From contig OZ244812.1 of the NCBI GenBank assembly GCA_965220205.1, positions 1,550,001 through 1,614,000 of the forward strand: DNA of 64,000 nt, written 5' to 3'. Numbering within the stretch: the first letter of the stretch is position 1; every line of letters starts with the position of its first letter. Positions 20,189 through 29,154 of the stretch are shown piece by piece. The DNA is from G965220205 sp965220205. Its GTDB lineage: Bacteria; Chloroflexota; Dehalococcoidia; Lucifugimonadales; Australimonadaceae. Both the position numbers and the translations under genes were made by a program. Below the pieces are notes generated by a model. It ran no database searches. It saw nothing but the letters and a program-made list of their open reading frames with translations, and was not told the DNA's origin.

Positions 20189-21334
20189 CTAACCCCCCAC
20201 CGGACCGGCCACGGCCTCGACCTCCTCGAGGAGCGCGGTCAGCATGTCCGCTTCCTCGACGACTCGAGCTTTCTGGCCTTTGCGGAAGATGACGGCGCGG
20301 CCGTTGCCGGCGGCGATGCCGACGTCCGCATCCTTCGCTTCGCCGGGGCCGTTCACTTCGCAGCCCATGACGGCCACTTTGACGGGGCTCTGCATGCCCT
20401 TGAGCATCTCATCGACGGTGTTGGCGAGCTTGCGGATGTCCACGTCGGCGCGGCCGCACGACGGGCAAGCCACCATCTGCGCGCCCTTCTTGCGTAGGTC
20501 GAGGGCCTTCAGGATGTCGAACCCGGCCTCAACCTCCGTGCGCGACTCGTCGCTGAGCGATACGCGGATCGTGTCGCCGATGCCCTGGTAGAGCAGAATG
20601 CCGAGGCCGATGGCGCTCCGGATCGAACCGGACCTCGCCGTCCCCGACTCCGTGATGCCCAGGTGGAACGGGTATGGGACCATCGTTGCGAGCTTCCGGT
20701 ACGCCTCGACGGTCGTGTCGATGTCGTACGCCTTCAGCGATATCTTGATGAGGTCGAAGTCGAGATCTTCGAGCAGCTGTATCTCCCACAGGCCCGTCGC
20801 GACCATGTGGTCGACCGCCGAAACGGCGCCTCCCTCGCCGCTGGCCTGCGCCCCCTTGACCAGACGGTTCACGCCGTCCAGGTGACGGTGCTGACCGCGG
20901 GTCCTGCCGATCGCCCCGACGGGCGGAAGGCTCCCGAAGTTCACGCCGATGCGAATGGGGACCTGGCGCGCTTTCGCCTCGCGGACCACCTCGCGCACGC
21001 GTTCGGGGTCGCGGATGTTGCCCGGGTTCAGCCGGAGGCAATCGACGCCCTGCGCCAACGCCTCAAGAGCGAGCTGGTAGTGGAAGTGGATGTCCGCGAC
21101 CAGCGGGATGTTGATGCCCCGCTTGATGTCGCCCAATGCCTTGGCCGCCTCCATGTCCGGGACGGCGCAGCGGATGATCTCGCAACCGGCCTCCTCGAGC
21201 TCTCGGACCTGGCGGACCGTCGCGGCCACGTTTCGCGTGTCGGTCTTCGTCATCGACTGAACGCTGACCGGCGCGTCGCCGCCGATTTGCACGCCGCCAA
21301 CGAAAACCGGCTTCGTCACACGCCGTTGCGTCAT
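20189..21334 (-). CDS. ispG: 4-hydroxy-3-methylbut-2-enyl diphosphate synthase (flavodoxin/ferredoxin)
   Basis: Reductive ring opening of MEcPP to HMBPP in the MEP isoprenoid pathway; a [4Fe-4S] enzyme. 381 residues starting MTQRRVTKPVFVGGVQIGGDAPVSVQSMT, the standard N-terminus. Cluster ligands are in ACPSCGRADVDI (two Cys) and GCEVNGPGEAKDAD (third Cys, with the catalytic Glu region). The stop codon lies inside the IS5 target duplication, so the insertion left the protein intact. It is the last housekeeping gene of the rpsB-ispG cluster and follows rseP by 23 nt. Confidence 0.97.
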   Translation of the reverse strand: MTQRRVTKPVFVGGVQIGGDAPVSVQSMTKTDTRNVAATVRQVRELEEAGCEIIRCAVPDMEAAKALGDIKRGINIPLVADIHFHYQLALEALAQGVDCLRLNPGNIRDPERVREVVREAKARQVPIRIGVNFGSLPPVGAIGRTRGQHRHLDGVNRLVKGAQASGEGGAVSAVDHMVATGLWEIQLLEDLDFDLIKISLKAYDIDTTVEAYRKLATMVPYPFHLGITESGTARSGSIRSAIGLGILLYQGIGDTIRVSLSDESRTEVEAGFDILKALDLRKKGAQMVACPSCGRADVDIRKLANTVDEMLKGMQSPVKVAVMGCEVNGPGEAKDADVGIAAGNGRAVIFRKGQKARVVEEADMLTALLEEVEAVAGPVGG

Positions 21335-21357
21335 AGCTCCTCCCGTGCGGGGCCGGC

Positions 21358-22659
21358 CTAGCCGAAGGGCCCCGCCCCGCTTACCAGCCGCTGTATGTCG
21401 TTGATGCTTATCATGAGGATGAAGGTCATGAGGAGGCCGAAGCCTACCAGATGGGCCGTCCGCTCCTTCCCGGGCGAGATGCGGCGGCCGCCGCGCGCCA
21501 ATTCTAGCAATACGAACATGATGCGGCCGCCGTCGAGCGCCGGGAACGGCAGGATGTTGACGATTGCCAGGTTGATCGATAGGAGCGCCGCCAACGTGAT
21601 CAACGGGCTCAGGCCGGCGTCCGCTACCTCGCCGGTAATCTGCGCGATCCCGACCGGCCCCACGAACCCCAGATCGCTCGACCCCGCGATCAGTCGCGAG
21701 ATCTCGTTGCGGAACGAGATGAGGATGTCGGCCATCTGCACAAAGCTATCCCCCGCCGCTCGCCACACCGGCCGGGACTGGCTGGCCAATGGGTAGACCG
21801 AGACGGTGTACCCGCTTAGCTCGCTCACCGGAGGCCCGACGCTGAGTTCAACGATCTCACCGGCGCGAATGACGAGAATATCGACCGGCTCGCCGGGAGC
21901 CGCGTCGAGCGCGCCGGCCGCCAAGGCGGTCGGCGCATCCTCGGACAGGACGCTGGCGCCCGCGACCGAGAGGAGGAGGTCGCCGGCGAGCAGGCCAACC
22001 GACTCTGCGGACGAGCCTGACGCCACCGATTCGACCGTCAACCGCGCGTTCCTCAGCAAGATGCCGGTCGCGCCCTGGCCCTCCGGTGGGTCGATCCGCA
22101 CCTCCGCGAGACGCAACTCGACCAGTTCGCCATCACGCTCCACGATCCACGAGGTGTCCGCGCCAAGTCGGCGATGGACGGCGCCGACCAGGTCGGCCGA
22201 GTTGTCGAGGGCTCTCCCGCCCGCCTCGCGAATGAAGTCCCCCGGCTGTACGCCCGCCTCCGCAGCGGGCGATCCGTCGATCACATCGAGCACGACGATA
22301 TCCGTCACAGGCACGCTGTGGGGGACCATCAGCGCGAACGTCAGCAGCGCGATCGGCAGGACGGCGTTGACCGCTGGGCCCGCCACGAGCACTGCGAGCC
22401 GGGTGAGCGCTCCCTTGTTGGCAAAGCTCGTCGGGTGGGTCGGGTCCTCCTCCCCGAGCATGCGGACGAAGCCGCCGATCGGCAGCAGGTTTACGGAATA
22501 GACCGTCCCGCCGAACTCGAACGCGAACAGCCTTGGAGGAAGGCCGACGCCGAACTCGAGGACGCTGATGCCGGATAGCTTGGCGACGGTGAAATGGCCA
22601 AGCTCATGCGCGACGACCAACACCAGGATGATGGCCACGAAGATGAGGACGGTGTCCAT
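21358..22659 (-). CDS. rseP: Site-2 intramembrane metalloprotease RseP
   Basis: 433 residues from ATG 22659 (MDTVLIFVAIILVLVVAHELGHF), with GGAGG upstream; the frame extension to 22932 overlaps dxr and is rejected. The zinc motif HELGH is at residues 18-22 in the first membrane helix. Two PDZ domains follow (near 105-185 and 195-265), then the third zinc-ligand region NILPFPALDGGR near 375-386 and a final helix. It cleaves anti-sigma factors or signal-peptide remnants within the membrane. It lies between dxr and ispG. Confidence 0.94.
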   Translation of the reverse strand: MDTVLIFVAIILVLVVAHELGHFTVAKLSGISVLEFGVGLPPRLFAFEFGGTVYSVNLLPIGGFVRMLGEEDPTHPTSFANKGALTRLAVLVAGPAVNAVLPIALLTFALMVPHSVPVTDIVVLDVIDGSPAAEAGVQPGDFIREAGGRALDNSADLVGAVHRRLGADTSWIVERDGELVELRLAEVRIDPPEGQGATGILLRNARLTVESVASGSSAESVGLLAGDLLLSVAGASVLSEDAPTALAAGALDAAPGEPVDILVIRAGEIVELSVGPPVSELSGYTVSVYPLASQSRPVWRAAGDSFVQMADILISFRNEISRLIAGSSDLGFVGPVGIAQITGEVADAGLSPLITLAALLSINLAIVNILPFPALDGGRIMFVLLELARGGRRISPGKERTAHLVGFGLLMTFILMISINDIQRLVSGAGPFG

Positions 22660-22691
22660 GCGGCTTCGCCTCCGCCATTCTCCGCGAACCG

Positions 22692-23795
22692 CTACACGGG
22701 CGCCGCCGCGAGCGCCTGGCGCCGCGCCCAAGCGTCGGCCTCGAGGACCGCTTCGACCGTCGTGGCCGGTGCCGGCTCGTAGCTGTCCAGCGCCTCCCGC
22801 ACGATCCGGTGGATATCGTTGAACCCGATCCGTCCCTCCAGGAACAGATGCACAGCCACCTCGTCCGCGGCGCTGAGCACCGCGGGGCACGTGCCGCCCT
22901 CGGCGCCGGCCTCCAGCGCCGTCGCGAAACACGGGTAGCGCTGCCTGTCGAGCTCCTCGAAAGTCAGCGACGGCCGCGTCAGCGGGTCGTACTTAGGCAG
23001 CGAGCCGTTGGGCACGCGTTCGGGGTGCGCGAGCGCGACTTGGATGGGCAACCGCATGTCGGGAGGCCCCATCTGCGCCTTCACCGAGCCGTCCGCGAAC
23101 TCCACCATCGAGTGAATGACGCTCTGCGGGTGCACGACGACCTCGATCTTCTCGAAAGGCACGCCGAACAACCACCGGCTCTCGATAACCTCGAAGCCCT
23201 TGTTCATCAGCGTCGACGAGTCAACCGTGATCTTCTTGCCCATCACCCAAGTGGGATGGGCCAGCGCCTCCGCCGGGGTAACGCTCTCCATCTCGTCCAA
23301 CGGCCGCTTGCGGAACGGCCCGCCCGACGCCGTGATGATGAGCTTGCTTACCGGCTCGTCCTCCCCGCGCAGGCATTGCCAGATCGCCGAGGGCTCGCTG
23401 TCCACCGGCAACAGCGGCGCGCCGTGCTCGGCGGCGGTTCGCGTGACGAGCTCGCCCGCCATGACGACGACTTCCTTGTTGGAGAGGGCGACCGCCTTAC
23501 CGGCCCGCAGCGCGTTCAGCGTAGGCGCAAGACCCGCAACTCCTGTCGTCGCCACCATCACGAGGTCGACGTCGGGCGCCGTGACCATCTCCTCCATGGG
23601 CGTTCGCTTCGCCGGGCCCACAGCGTCGGGCCACGTCATGCGGGGCGCGAACTCCTCGAACTGCTTTGCCAGAAGTCCGACATTGGCCCCGGCGGCCAGG
23701 CCCACGACCCGGAACCGGTCCGGCAGCGACCGCACGACGTCCAACGTCTGCGTGCCGATCGACCCGGTGGAGCCTAGGACGACGATGTTCTTCAT
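22692..23795 (-). CDS. dxr: 1-deoxy-D-xylulose 5-phosphate reductoisomerase
   Basis: Converts DXP to MEP with NADPH, the first committed MEP-pathway step. 367 residues with the NADPH-binding GSTGSIGTQTLD at 7-18, ALSNKEVVVMAG, the metal/substrate motif LPVDSEPSAIWQCL, SASGGPF-like TASGGPFRKRP, and PTWVMGKKITVDSSTLMNKGFEVIE. The C-terminal domain has DEVAVHLFLEGRIGF. Together with ispG in the same operon it shows the organism makes isoprenoids by the MEP route. Confidence 0.97.
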   Translation of the reverse strand: MKNIVVLGSTGSIGTQTLDVVRSLPDRFRVVGLAAGANVGLLAKQFEEFAPRMTWPDAVGPAKRTPMEEMVTAPDVDLVMVATTGVAGLAPTLNALRAGKAVALSNKEVVVMAGELVTRTAAEHGAPLLPVDSEPSAIWQCLRGEDEPVSKLIITASGGPFRKRPLDEMESVTPAEALAHPTWVMGKKITVDSSTLMNKGFEVIESRWLFGVPFEKIEVVVHPQSVIHSMVEFADGSVKAQMGPPDMRLPIQVALAHPERVPNGSLPKYDPLTRPSLTFEELDRQRYPCFATALEAGAEGGTCPAVLSAADEVAVHLFLEGRIGFNDIHRIVREALDSYEPAPATTVEAVLEADAWARRQALAAAPV

Positions 23796-23867
23796 GGTTG
23801 GGATTCTCTTCGGCAGTCTACCATAGGGCCAATGCGTCCTAGCGCTGCGGATAGGCGGGCGCGCTGT

Positions 23868-24689
23868 CTACCCCTCGGGCCAGAACCTCGCGGCAAAGTA
23901 GACCGTCGGGAAGACGGCGACAAGGCTGTCCAGACGGTCGAGAAGCCCGCCGTGGCCTGGGATGAGCTTGCCCGAGTCCTTGACCCCCGCCAGCCGCTTG
24001 AGCTTGGACTCGACGAGGTCGCCGGCCTGCGCTGCGACCCCGATGACTACGCCGAGCGCCGCCGCCTCAGGGTAGGCCGTCGCGATCCCGTCGAGCGCTG
24101 CGACCAGCCCGATTGTGGCGCCTATCCCGCCGAGGAGGCCTCCGGCCGCGCCCTCCCACGTCTTGCCGGGGCTGATCGAGGGGGCCATCCGGCGCCTGCC
24201 CGCGAGCCGTCCCACGGCGTAGGCGCTCGTGTCCGTGGCGAAGGTGGCGAGGAAAGCCAACGCCACCCACTCGATCCCCCCCTCCCCGTTCCGCATGAGG
24301 ACCACTGCGGCAAGGGGCAGGCCGATGTAGAGAGGTCCCGCCGCGGTGAGCGCCCAATCGCCCACGGCCGCGCGCGACCAGCGGACTGCGATGGCCGCCG
24401 CCAACGCCGACGAGGCCCCGAACGCCAACGTGAGCATCACGGCCCGTCCGTCGATTACGGCAACGATGACCAGGGCCGCGCCCCAGACGATGCCTCCATA
24501 GCTCAGCGGCTGCCGCCCCGAGGCGTCGATGAGCGTCATGAGCTCGGAGAGCGCGATCAGCGCGGCGACGGCGGCGACGGCGGCGAGCCAATAGCCGCCC
24601 GCCCAGACTACGGCGAAGAGCAACGGAAGCCCGACTGCCGCTGTGGCGAGCCGGACCGCAAGCTCCGGCGGCATGGGCCGGGAGGTCAT
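23868..24689 (-). CDS. cdsA: Phosphatidate cytidylyltransferase
   Basis: Makes CDP-diacylglycerol from phosphatidate and CTP at the membrane. About 273 residues and seven or eight membrane helices, ending with the CdsA signature GVKDSGKLIPGHGGLLDRLDSLVA. A preceding TSAYAVGRLAGRRRMAPSISPGKTWEG contains the SPxKTxEG block. The start is ambiguous: ATG 24689 sits only one base after AAGGAG, while a TTG at 24701 directly follows the uppS stop. Either way it is tightly coupled to uppS. Confidence 0.94.
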   Translation of the reverse strand: MTSRPMPPELAVRLATAAVGLPLLFAVVWAGGYWLAAVAAVAALIALSELMTLIDASGRQPLSYGGIVWGAALVIVAVIDGRAVMLTLAFGASSALAAAIAVRWSRAAVGDWALTAAGPLYIGLPLAAVVLMRNGEGGIEWVALAFLATFATDTSAYAVGRLAGRRRMAPSISPGKTWEGAAGGLLGGIGATIGLVAALDGIATAYPEAAALGVVIGVAAQAGDLVESKLKRLAGVKDSGKLIPGHGGLLDRLDSLVAVFPTVYFAARFWPEG

Positions 24690-24701
24690 ACTCCTTGCCA
24701 A

Positions 24702-25451
24702 CTACCTCTCGACCGGATCGTCGGGCAGCTTGCCGAACCTGCGCTTCCGCCGTCCGTACTCCTCGATGGCGCGTCTCACCTCGACGTCGTCGAAGTCAGG
24801 CCAAAGGACGGAGGTCTGGTAGAACTCGCTATAGGCAGCCTGCCAAATCAGGAAGTTGCTGAGCCGCTGCTCCCCGGCCGTCCGGATGATCAGGTCGGGG
24901 TCCGGCACGTCGGGCATGTAGAGGTAAGCGCGAATCGTGTCTTCCGACACGTCCTCGGGAGGGCGCCCGGAGGCCACGATGCGTCGCACCGCGTCCACCA
25001 ATTCCGTACGACCGCCGTAGTCGAACGCGACGCACAAGGTGAGCCCCGTGTTGTGCTTCGTGAGCTCGACGGCGCCGCGGATGGAGTCAGCGAGGGGCGC
25101 CGGAAACCGGTCGAGTGCGCCGAGGTGCCGAATGCGCACGCGCCGTTCGTTCAGCGCTGCGGTCTCCTCATCGATCACCGTGCCCAACAATTCCAGGAGT
25201 CCCGTTACCTCGCTGTTCGGCCTGCCCCAATTCTCCGTCGAGAACGCGTACAGCGTGACGTACCGGACGCCCCACCCGTGCAGCGCCCCGATGATGCTGC
25301 GAAGGTTCTCGGCGCCCGCGCGGTGCCCCGCCAGACGCGGCATGCCCTGCCGTTCGGCCCATCGGCCGTTGCCGTCCATGATGATCGCGACATGGGCCGG
25401 AATCGCCAGCGGAGCGACGCCGCTGTCGGAGCGCTGTGCCTCGAGCGTCAT
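24702..25451 (-). CDS. uppS: Isoprenyl (undecaprenyl-type) diphosphate synthase
   Basis: cis-Prenyltransferase that extends FPP to the C50-C55 lipid carrier for peptidoglycan. 249 residues with the catalytic IIMDGNGRWA (D26), GHRAGAENL, the YAFSTENWGRP block, and the C-terminal DLIIRTAGEQRLSNFLIWQAAYSEF that contacts Mg-IPP. It is full length. It sits 7 nt after frr and immediately before cdsA. Confidence 0.97.
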   Translation of the reverse strand: MTLEAQRSDSGVAPLAIPAHVAIIMDGNGRWAERQGMPRLAGHRAGAENLRSIIGALHGWGVRYVTLYAFSTENWGRPNSEVTGLLELLGTVIDEETAALNERRVRIRHLGALDRFPAPLADSIRGAVELTKHNTGLTLCVAFDYGGRTELVDAVRRIVASGRPPEDVSEDTIRAYLYMPDVPDPDLIIRTAGEQRLSNFLIWQAAYSEFYQTSVLWPDFDDVEVRRAIEEYGRRKRRFGKLPDDPVER

Positions 25452-25458
25452 CGTCCGC

Positions 25459-26031
25459 CTAGACCTCCATCAGTTCGGCCTGTTTGCGGACGCCTGCTTC
25501 GTTCGCCTCAGCCACGTGCGCATCGGTGATCTTCTGCAACTGCTCCTGGCGTCGGTGCAGATCGTCCTGCGACATCTCCTTGTTCTTCTCCAGGTCGCGA
25601 AGATGCTCCAGGCAATCCCGGCGCACGTTGCGCACCGCCACGTGAGCGTCCTCGAGAAGCCGCTTGAGGCGCTTCACCATCTCCTCGCGGCGTTCCTGGG
25701 TCATGGGCGGCACGGGCAACCGGATCACGATGCCGTCGTTGCTGGGCGTGAGCCCGATGTCCGCACGTTGGATCTCCTTCTGGAGCGCGCCGATCGTGCC
25801 GCGGTCGAATGGCTGGACAACCAGCAGACGAGGGTCCGGCGCGGAGATCGTCGCGACCTGGTTCAGGACCATCGTCGTACCGTAGAGCTCAACCGACAGG
25901 CGCTCCACCAAGGCGGGGTTCGCCCTGCCGGTCCGCAGCGACGACGCCTCGTGTCTGAACACCTCGACCGACTTGGCCATCCGTTCCTCGGCGTCCATGA
26001 GGATGAGTTCGATCTCCTCTTGGTCTGCCAT
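25459..26031 (-). CDS. frr: Ribosome recycling factor
   Basis: Splits post-termination ribosomes with EF-G. 190 residues, MADQEEIELILMDAEERMAKSVEVF; the conserved SLRTGRANPALVERLSVELYGT and IVIRLPVPPMTQERREEMVKRLK segments and the hinge regions are all present. The length is normal (about 185). It lies between pyrH and uppS. Confidence 0.97.
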   Translation of the reverse strand: MADQEEIELILMDAEERMAKSVEVFRHEASSLRTGRANPALVERLSVELYGTTMVLNQVATISAPDPRLLVVQPFDRGTIGALQKEIQRADIGLTPSNDGIVIRLPVPPMTQERREEMVKRLKRLLEDAHVAVRNVRRDCLEHLRDLEKNKEMSQDDLHRRQEQLQKITDAHVAEANEAGVRKQAELMEV

Positions 26032-26086
26032 GATGCACCTCGCGTGTTGAGCGGGATCCCCGAACGGCGGGACCGATGCCCCGCCG

Positions 26087-26821
26087 TTAGACCGTGACGG
26101 TGTCGGCGCTGATCAGCGTCCCGATCTCGTGGCCTTCCAGGATACGGCGAACGCTGCCCTCCTGGAACACGTCGAACACCCGGATCGGAAGGTTGTTCTC
26201 CATGCACAGCGAAAGAGCAGTGGCGTCCATGACCTTCAGACGCCGGTTCAGGACGCTGATGAAGTCGATTCGCTCGAACTTCTTCGCGGCGGGATTGCTG
26301 CGCGGGTCATCGTCGTACACGCCGTCCACGTCGTTCTTTGCCATGAGGAGCAGGTCGGCGTTCATCTCCACCGCGCGGAGGGCGGCCGCTGTATCAGCAG
26401 TCATGTACGGGTTGCCGGTGCCGGCCGCGAAGATCACGACTCGGCCGAGCTCGAGATGCCGAATGGCGCGCAGCCGGATGTACGGCTCGGCCACCGACCG
26501 GATGTCGATCGCGGTCTGCGTCCGCGTGACCACCCCTTGCTGCTCCATCGCGTCCTGGAGCGCCAGCGCGTTGATCACCGTGGCCAGCATACCCGCGTAG
26601 TCGGCGCTCGCCCGCTCCATGCCCTGCAATTCCGCCTCCGCGCCGCGCCATATGTTGCCGCCGCCGACGACGAGGCACAACTGAATCCCGGTGGCGATGG
26701 CCTGCTTGATCTCGACGCTGAGGCGTTGGAGGACCGACCACTCGATGCCGTAGGGCGATTGGCCGCGCAACGACTCTCCGCTGAGCTTCAGGACGGCCCG
26801 TTTGATGGTTCCGGGCGGCAT
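26087..26821 (-). CDS. pyrH: Uridylate kinase
   Basis: Phosphorylates UMP to UDP; hexameric amino-acid-kinase fold. The start chosen is the ATG at 26821 (MPPGTIKRAVLKLSGESL), with GGAGGG seven bases upstream; the open frame to 26968 overlaps tsf. 244 residues with KLSGESL, VVGGGNIWRG, AGTGNPYMTADTAAALRA, and KNDVDGVYDDDPRSNP. It starts 17 nt after tsf. Confidence 0.97.
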   Translation of the reverse strand: MPPGTIKRAVLKLSGESLRGQSPYGIEWSVLQRLSVEIKQAIATGIQLCLVVGGGNIWRGAEAELQGMERASADYAGMLATVINALALQDAMEQQGVVTRTQTAIDIRSVAEPYIRLRAIRHLELGRVVIFAAGTGNPYMTADTAAALRAVEMNADLLLMAKNDVDGVYDDDPRSNPAAKKFERIDFISVLNRRLKVMDATALSLCMENNLPIRVFDVFQEGSVRRILEGHEIGTLISADTVTV

Positions 26822-26838
26822 GGACCCTCCGCCAGCGG

Positions 26839-27342
26839 CTACTCGCCGAGGCCGAAACGCGCGAAGCGGCTGATGCGAACGTTCTCGCCGACCCGTGCTC
26901 GGAGCTCCATCACGAGGTCGCCAATCGTCCTCCCCGAATCCTTGATGAACGCCTGCTCTAGCAGACACACCTCTTCGGGGGCGCTCGCCTCGTCCTCCGG
27001 CATCTGCTCACGGTCGACGTACACCGGGGACATGGCCGCGACCTGCATCGCGATGTTGTGGGCCAGCTCGGCGAACTCCGCAGTCCGCGCCACGAAGTCC
27101 GTTTCGCAGTTCAACTCGACCATCGAGCCGATCCGGCCGCCTGCGTGGACGTAGCATTCGACCAGACCCTCGCCGGTGGACCGGCCCGCCTTCTGGGCAG
27201 CCTGCGCCAGTCCCTTCTCGCGGATGGCCGCTTCCGCCTTCTCCATATCGCCCTCAGCGGCCTCGAGCGCGCGCTTGGAGTCCATGATGCCTGCCCCGGT
27301 GCGTTCTCGAAGCAGGCGGATAGATTCGGTCGTGACCTGCAC
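26839..27342 (-). CDS. tsf: Elongation factor Ts, short form
   Basis: Nucleotide exchange factor for EF-Tu. Only 167 residues, against about 280-290 in E. coli. It has the N-terminal UBA-like module and the key TGAGIMDSKRALEAAEGDMEKA, and a single core subdomain with CETDFVARTAEFAELAHNIAMQVAA. Such a truncated single-core form is also known from Thermus and other deep lineages, where it dimerises. It lies between rpsB and pyrH. Confidence 0.96.
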   Translation of the reverse strand: MQVTTESIRLLRERTGAGIMDSKRALEAAEGDMEKAEAAIREKGLAQAAQKAGRSTGEGLVECYVHAGGRIGSMVELNCETDFVARTAEFAELAHNIAMQVAAMSPVYVDREQMPEDEASAPEEVCLLEQAFIKDSGRTIGDLVMELRARVGENVRISRFARFGLGE

Positions 27343-27365
27343 TCCGGTGTACCTCGCGTTGCGTG

Positions 27366-28424
27366 TTAGTTGGTCTCGGTCGCTGGGTCAGCGCCGGCGG
27401 CTGGGTCAGCGCCGACGGCCGGGCTAGCGTCGGCGGCTGGGCCAGTCTCGCCGGCGTCCGACGGCCCGACCGGCGCATCCGGCACGGCTTCGGCCACTGG
27501 CGCATCCGGCACGGCCTCGGCCACTGGCGCATCGGGCTCTTGGGCAAGCGCAACCGGCGCATCCGGCACGGCCGCCGCCACCGGCGCGTAGGCCGTCGCG
27601 TAGGCCTCGATGCTCTCCGCGCCATCCGACGAGACCGGCTCGTCGCCGACCTCGCTGTAGCCGCCGCGCGTGGCCATCCACTCGCGCTGTCCTTGCAGCG
27701 CTGCGTTGGCGATGTGGCTGCTCACCAGCCGGATCGACCGGATAGCGTCGTCGTTGCCGGGGATGGGCCAATCGATCAGGTTCGGGTCGCAGTCGGTGTC
27801 GGTCAGCGCCACGATGGGCACGCCCGCCCGCCGCGCCTCCGCGACCGCGATGCTCTCGCGGCCAACGTCGATGACGAACAGCGCGCCCGGCAAGGTCGTC
27901 ATCTCCTTGATTCCGCCGAGGTAGCGGTCCATCTTCTCCATCTTGGCTTCGAGCTTGAGCGCCTCCTTCTTGGTGAGGCGGGCGAACTCGCCCTTCGCGC
28001 GGCGCTCTTCGAGACGGACCAGATAGTCGATCCGCGACTGGATCGTCGTGAAGTTGGTGATTGTGCCCCCGAGCCAGCGCTGGTTGATGAAGTACTGGCC
28101 CGCCCGGCCCGCCTCTTCGCGAATGGCGTCTTGGGCCTGCTTCTTCGTGCCGACGAACAGCAGCTTGCGTCCCGCCGCGGCAACGTCCGTCACGAACTGG
28201 CAGGCCTGCTCGAGCAGGTCCATAGTCTGCTGGAGGTCTACGATGTGGATCCCGTTCCGCTGAGCAAAGATGAACCGTCGCATGCGGGGGTTCCACCGTT
28301 GTGTCTGATGACCGAAGTGGACCCCTGCCTCGAGGAGGGCCTTCATACTCAGCTGCTCTCCCTGTTCCTGTGCAACTCGTGGAGGCGCCCCTTGCGTGGG
28401 AGCCTCGGCGACCTCCTGTACCAT
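27366..28424 (-). CDS. rpsB: 30S ribosomal protein S2 with a repetitive acidic tail
   Basis: S2 spans residues ~25-250 (LLEAGVHFGHQTQRWNPRM, FVGTKKQAQDAIREEA, RWLGGTITNF, PGALFVIDVGRESIAVAEARRAGVPIVALTDTDCDP). Residues ~265-352 are an Ala/Pro/Asp-rich low-complexity extension with repeats of PDAPVAEAV and GADPA. This makes the protein 352 residues against about 240 normally. The extension is likely disordered. It is first in the rpsB-tsf-pyrH-frr-uppS-cdsA-dxr-rseP-ispG operon, and the divergent apt gene shares its upstream region (28425-28571). Confidence 0.96.
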   Translation of the reverse strand: MVQEVAEAPTQGAPPRVAQEQGEQLSMKALLEAGVHFGHQTQRWNPRMRRFIFAQRNGIHIVDLQQTMDLLEQACQFVTDVAAAGRKLLFVGTKKQAQDAIREEAGRAGQYFINQRWLGGTITNFTTIQSRIDYLVRLEERRAKGEFARLTKKEALKLEAKMEKMDRYLGGIKEMTTLPGALFVIDVGRESIAVAEARRAGVPIVALTDTDCDPNLIDWPIPGNDDAIRSIRLVSSHIANAALQGQREWMATRGGYSEVGDEPVSSDGAESIEAYATAYAPVAAAVPDAPVALAQEPDAPVAEAVPDAPVAEAVPDAPVGPSDAGETGPAADASPAVGADPAAGADPATETN

Positions 28425-28571
28425 GTGACCTGCCCTTCCGTTGTTCTAAGAGATTTCCGCCGGGCCCAACACTCCCGGCGGCTTCAACCAACCGCGGCCC
28501 CGGCCCTGCCGGAGCCGCCAGCCAGTATAGCATAGACTCCACGCCCCCCTGAGGCCGGAGAGGAGCAGGCG

Positions 28572-29090
28572 ATGAGCGCCGACTACGCCGCGCTGATCAG
28601 GACCGTCCCAGACTTCCCACAGCCCGGCGTCCTATTCCGCGACGTCACCCCGCTGCTCGGCGACGCCGAGGCGTTCAGCGCAGCGGTGCGAGAGCTCGCC
28701 GAGCCGTTCCGCGACAAGGGAATCGACCGCGTCGCCGCGATCGAGGCGCGCGGCTACCTGCTCGGCGCGCCCATGGCCATCGAGCTCGGCGCGGGATTCG
28801 TGCCAGTCCGGAAGGTCGGCAAGCTCCCCATGCGGACGTACCGGGCGGAGTACGCCTTGGAGTACGGCGAGGCCGTCGTCGAGGTGCACCGGGACGGCCT
28901 GCTCGATCACCATAGCGTCCTATTGGTGGACGACGTCCTCGCCACCGGCGGCACCATGGCGGCAACCATCGACCTCGTGCAGCAGTCGGGAGCAAGGGTC
29001 GCAGGCATCGCCGTGCTCATCGAACTCCAAGCACTGAGCGGCCGCGAGAAGCTGTCCGGTCACGATGTGTTCTCCTTGATTCAGTACTAG
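28572..29090 (+). CDS. apt: Adenine phosphoribosyltransferase
   Basis: Salvages adenine to AMP using PRPP. 172 residues from ATG 28572, with GAGGAG upstream. The PRPP-binding motif VLLVDDVLATGGT is at 116-128. The hood/flexible loop region RKVGKLPMRTYRAEYALEYG and the N-terminal TVPDFPQPGVLFRDVTPLL are typical. It is transcribed away from rpsB and convergent with the methyltransferase gene 65 nt downstream. Confidence 0.97.
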   Translation: MSADYAALIRTVPDFPQPGVLFRDVTPLLGDAEAFSAAVRELAEPFRDKGIDRVAAIEARGYLLGAPMAIELGAGFVPVRKVGKLPMRTYRAEYALEYGEAVVEVHRDGLLDHHSVLLVDDVLATGGTMAATIDLVQQSGARVAGIAVLIELQALSGREKLSGHDVFSLIQY

Positions 29091-29154
29091 GGAGCGAGGC
29101 GTCTTCCTCGCGATCAAGTTCTAGCACACGGGACGCCGTCAGCGTGGGCGTCCG

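Noticed and set aside
29091..29154. Terminator between apt and the methyltransferase gene (GCGAGG...CCTCGC)
   Set aside because: Only a 6-bp stem and no T-run on either strand, so too weak to call.
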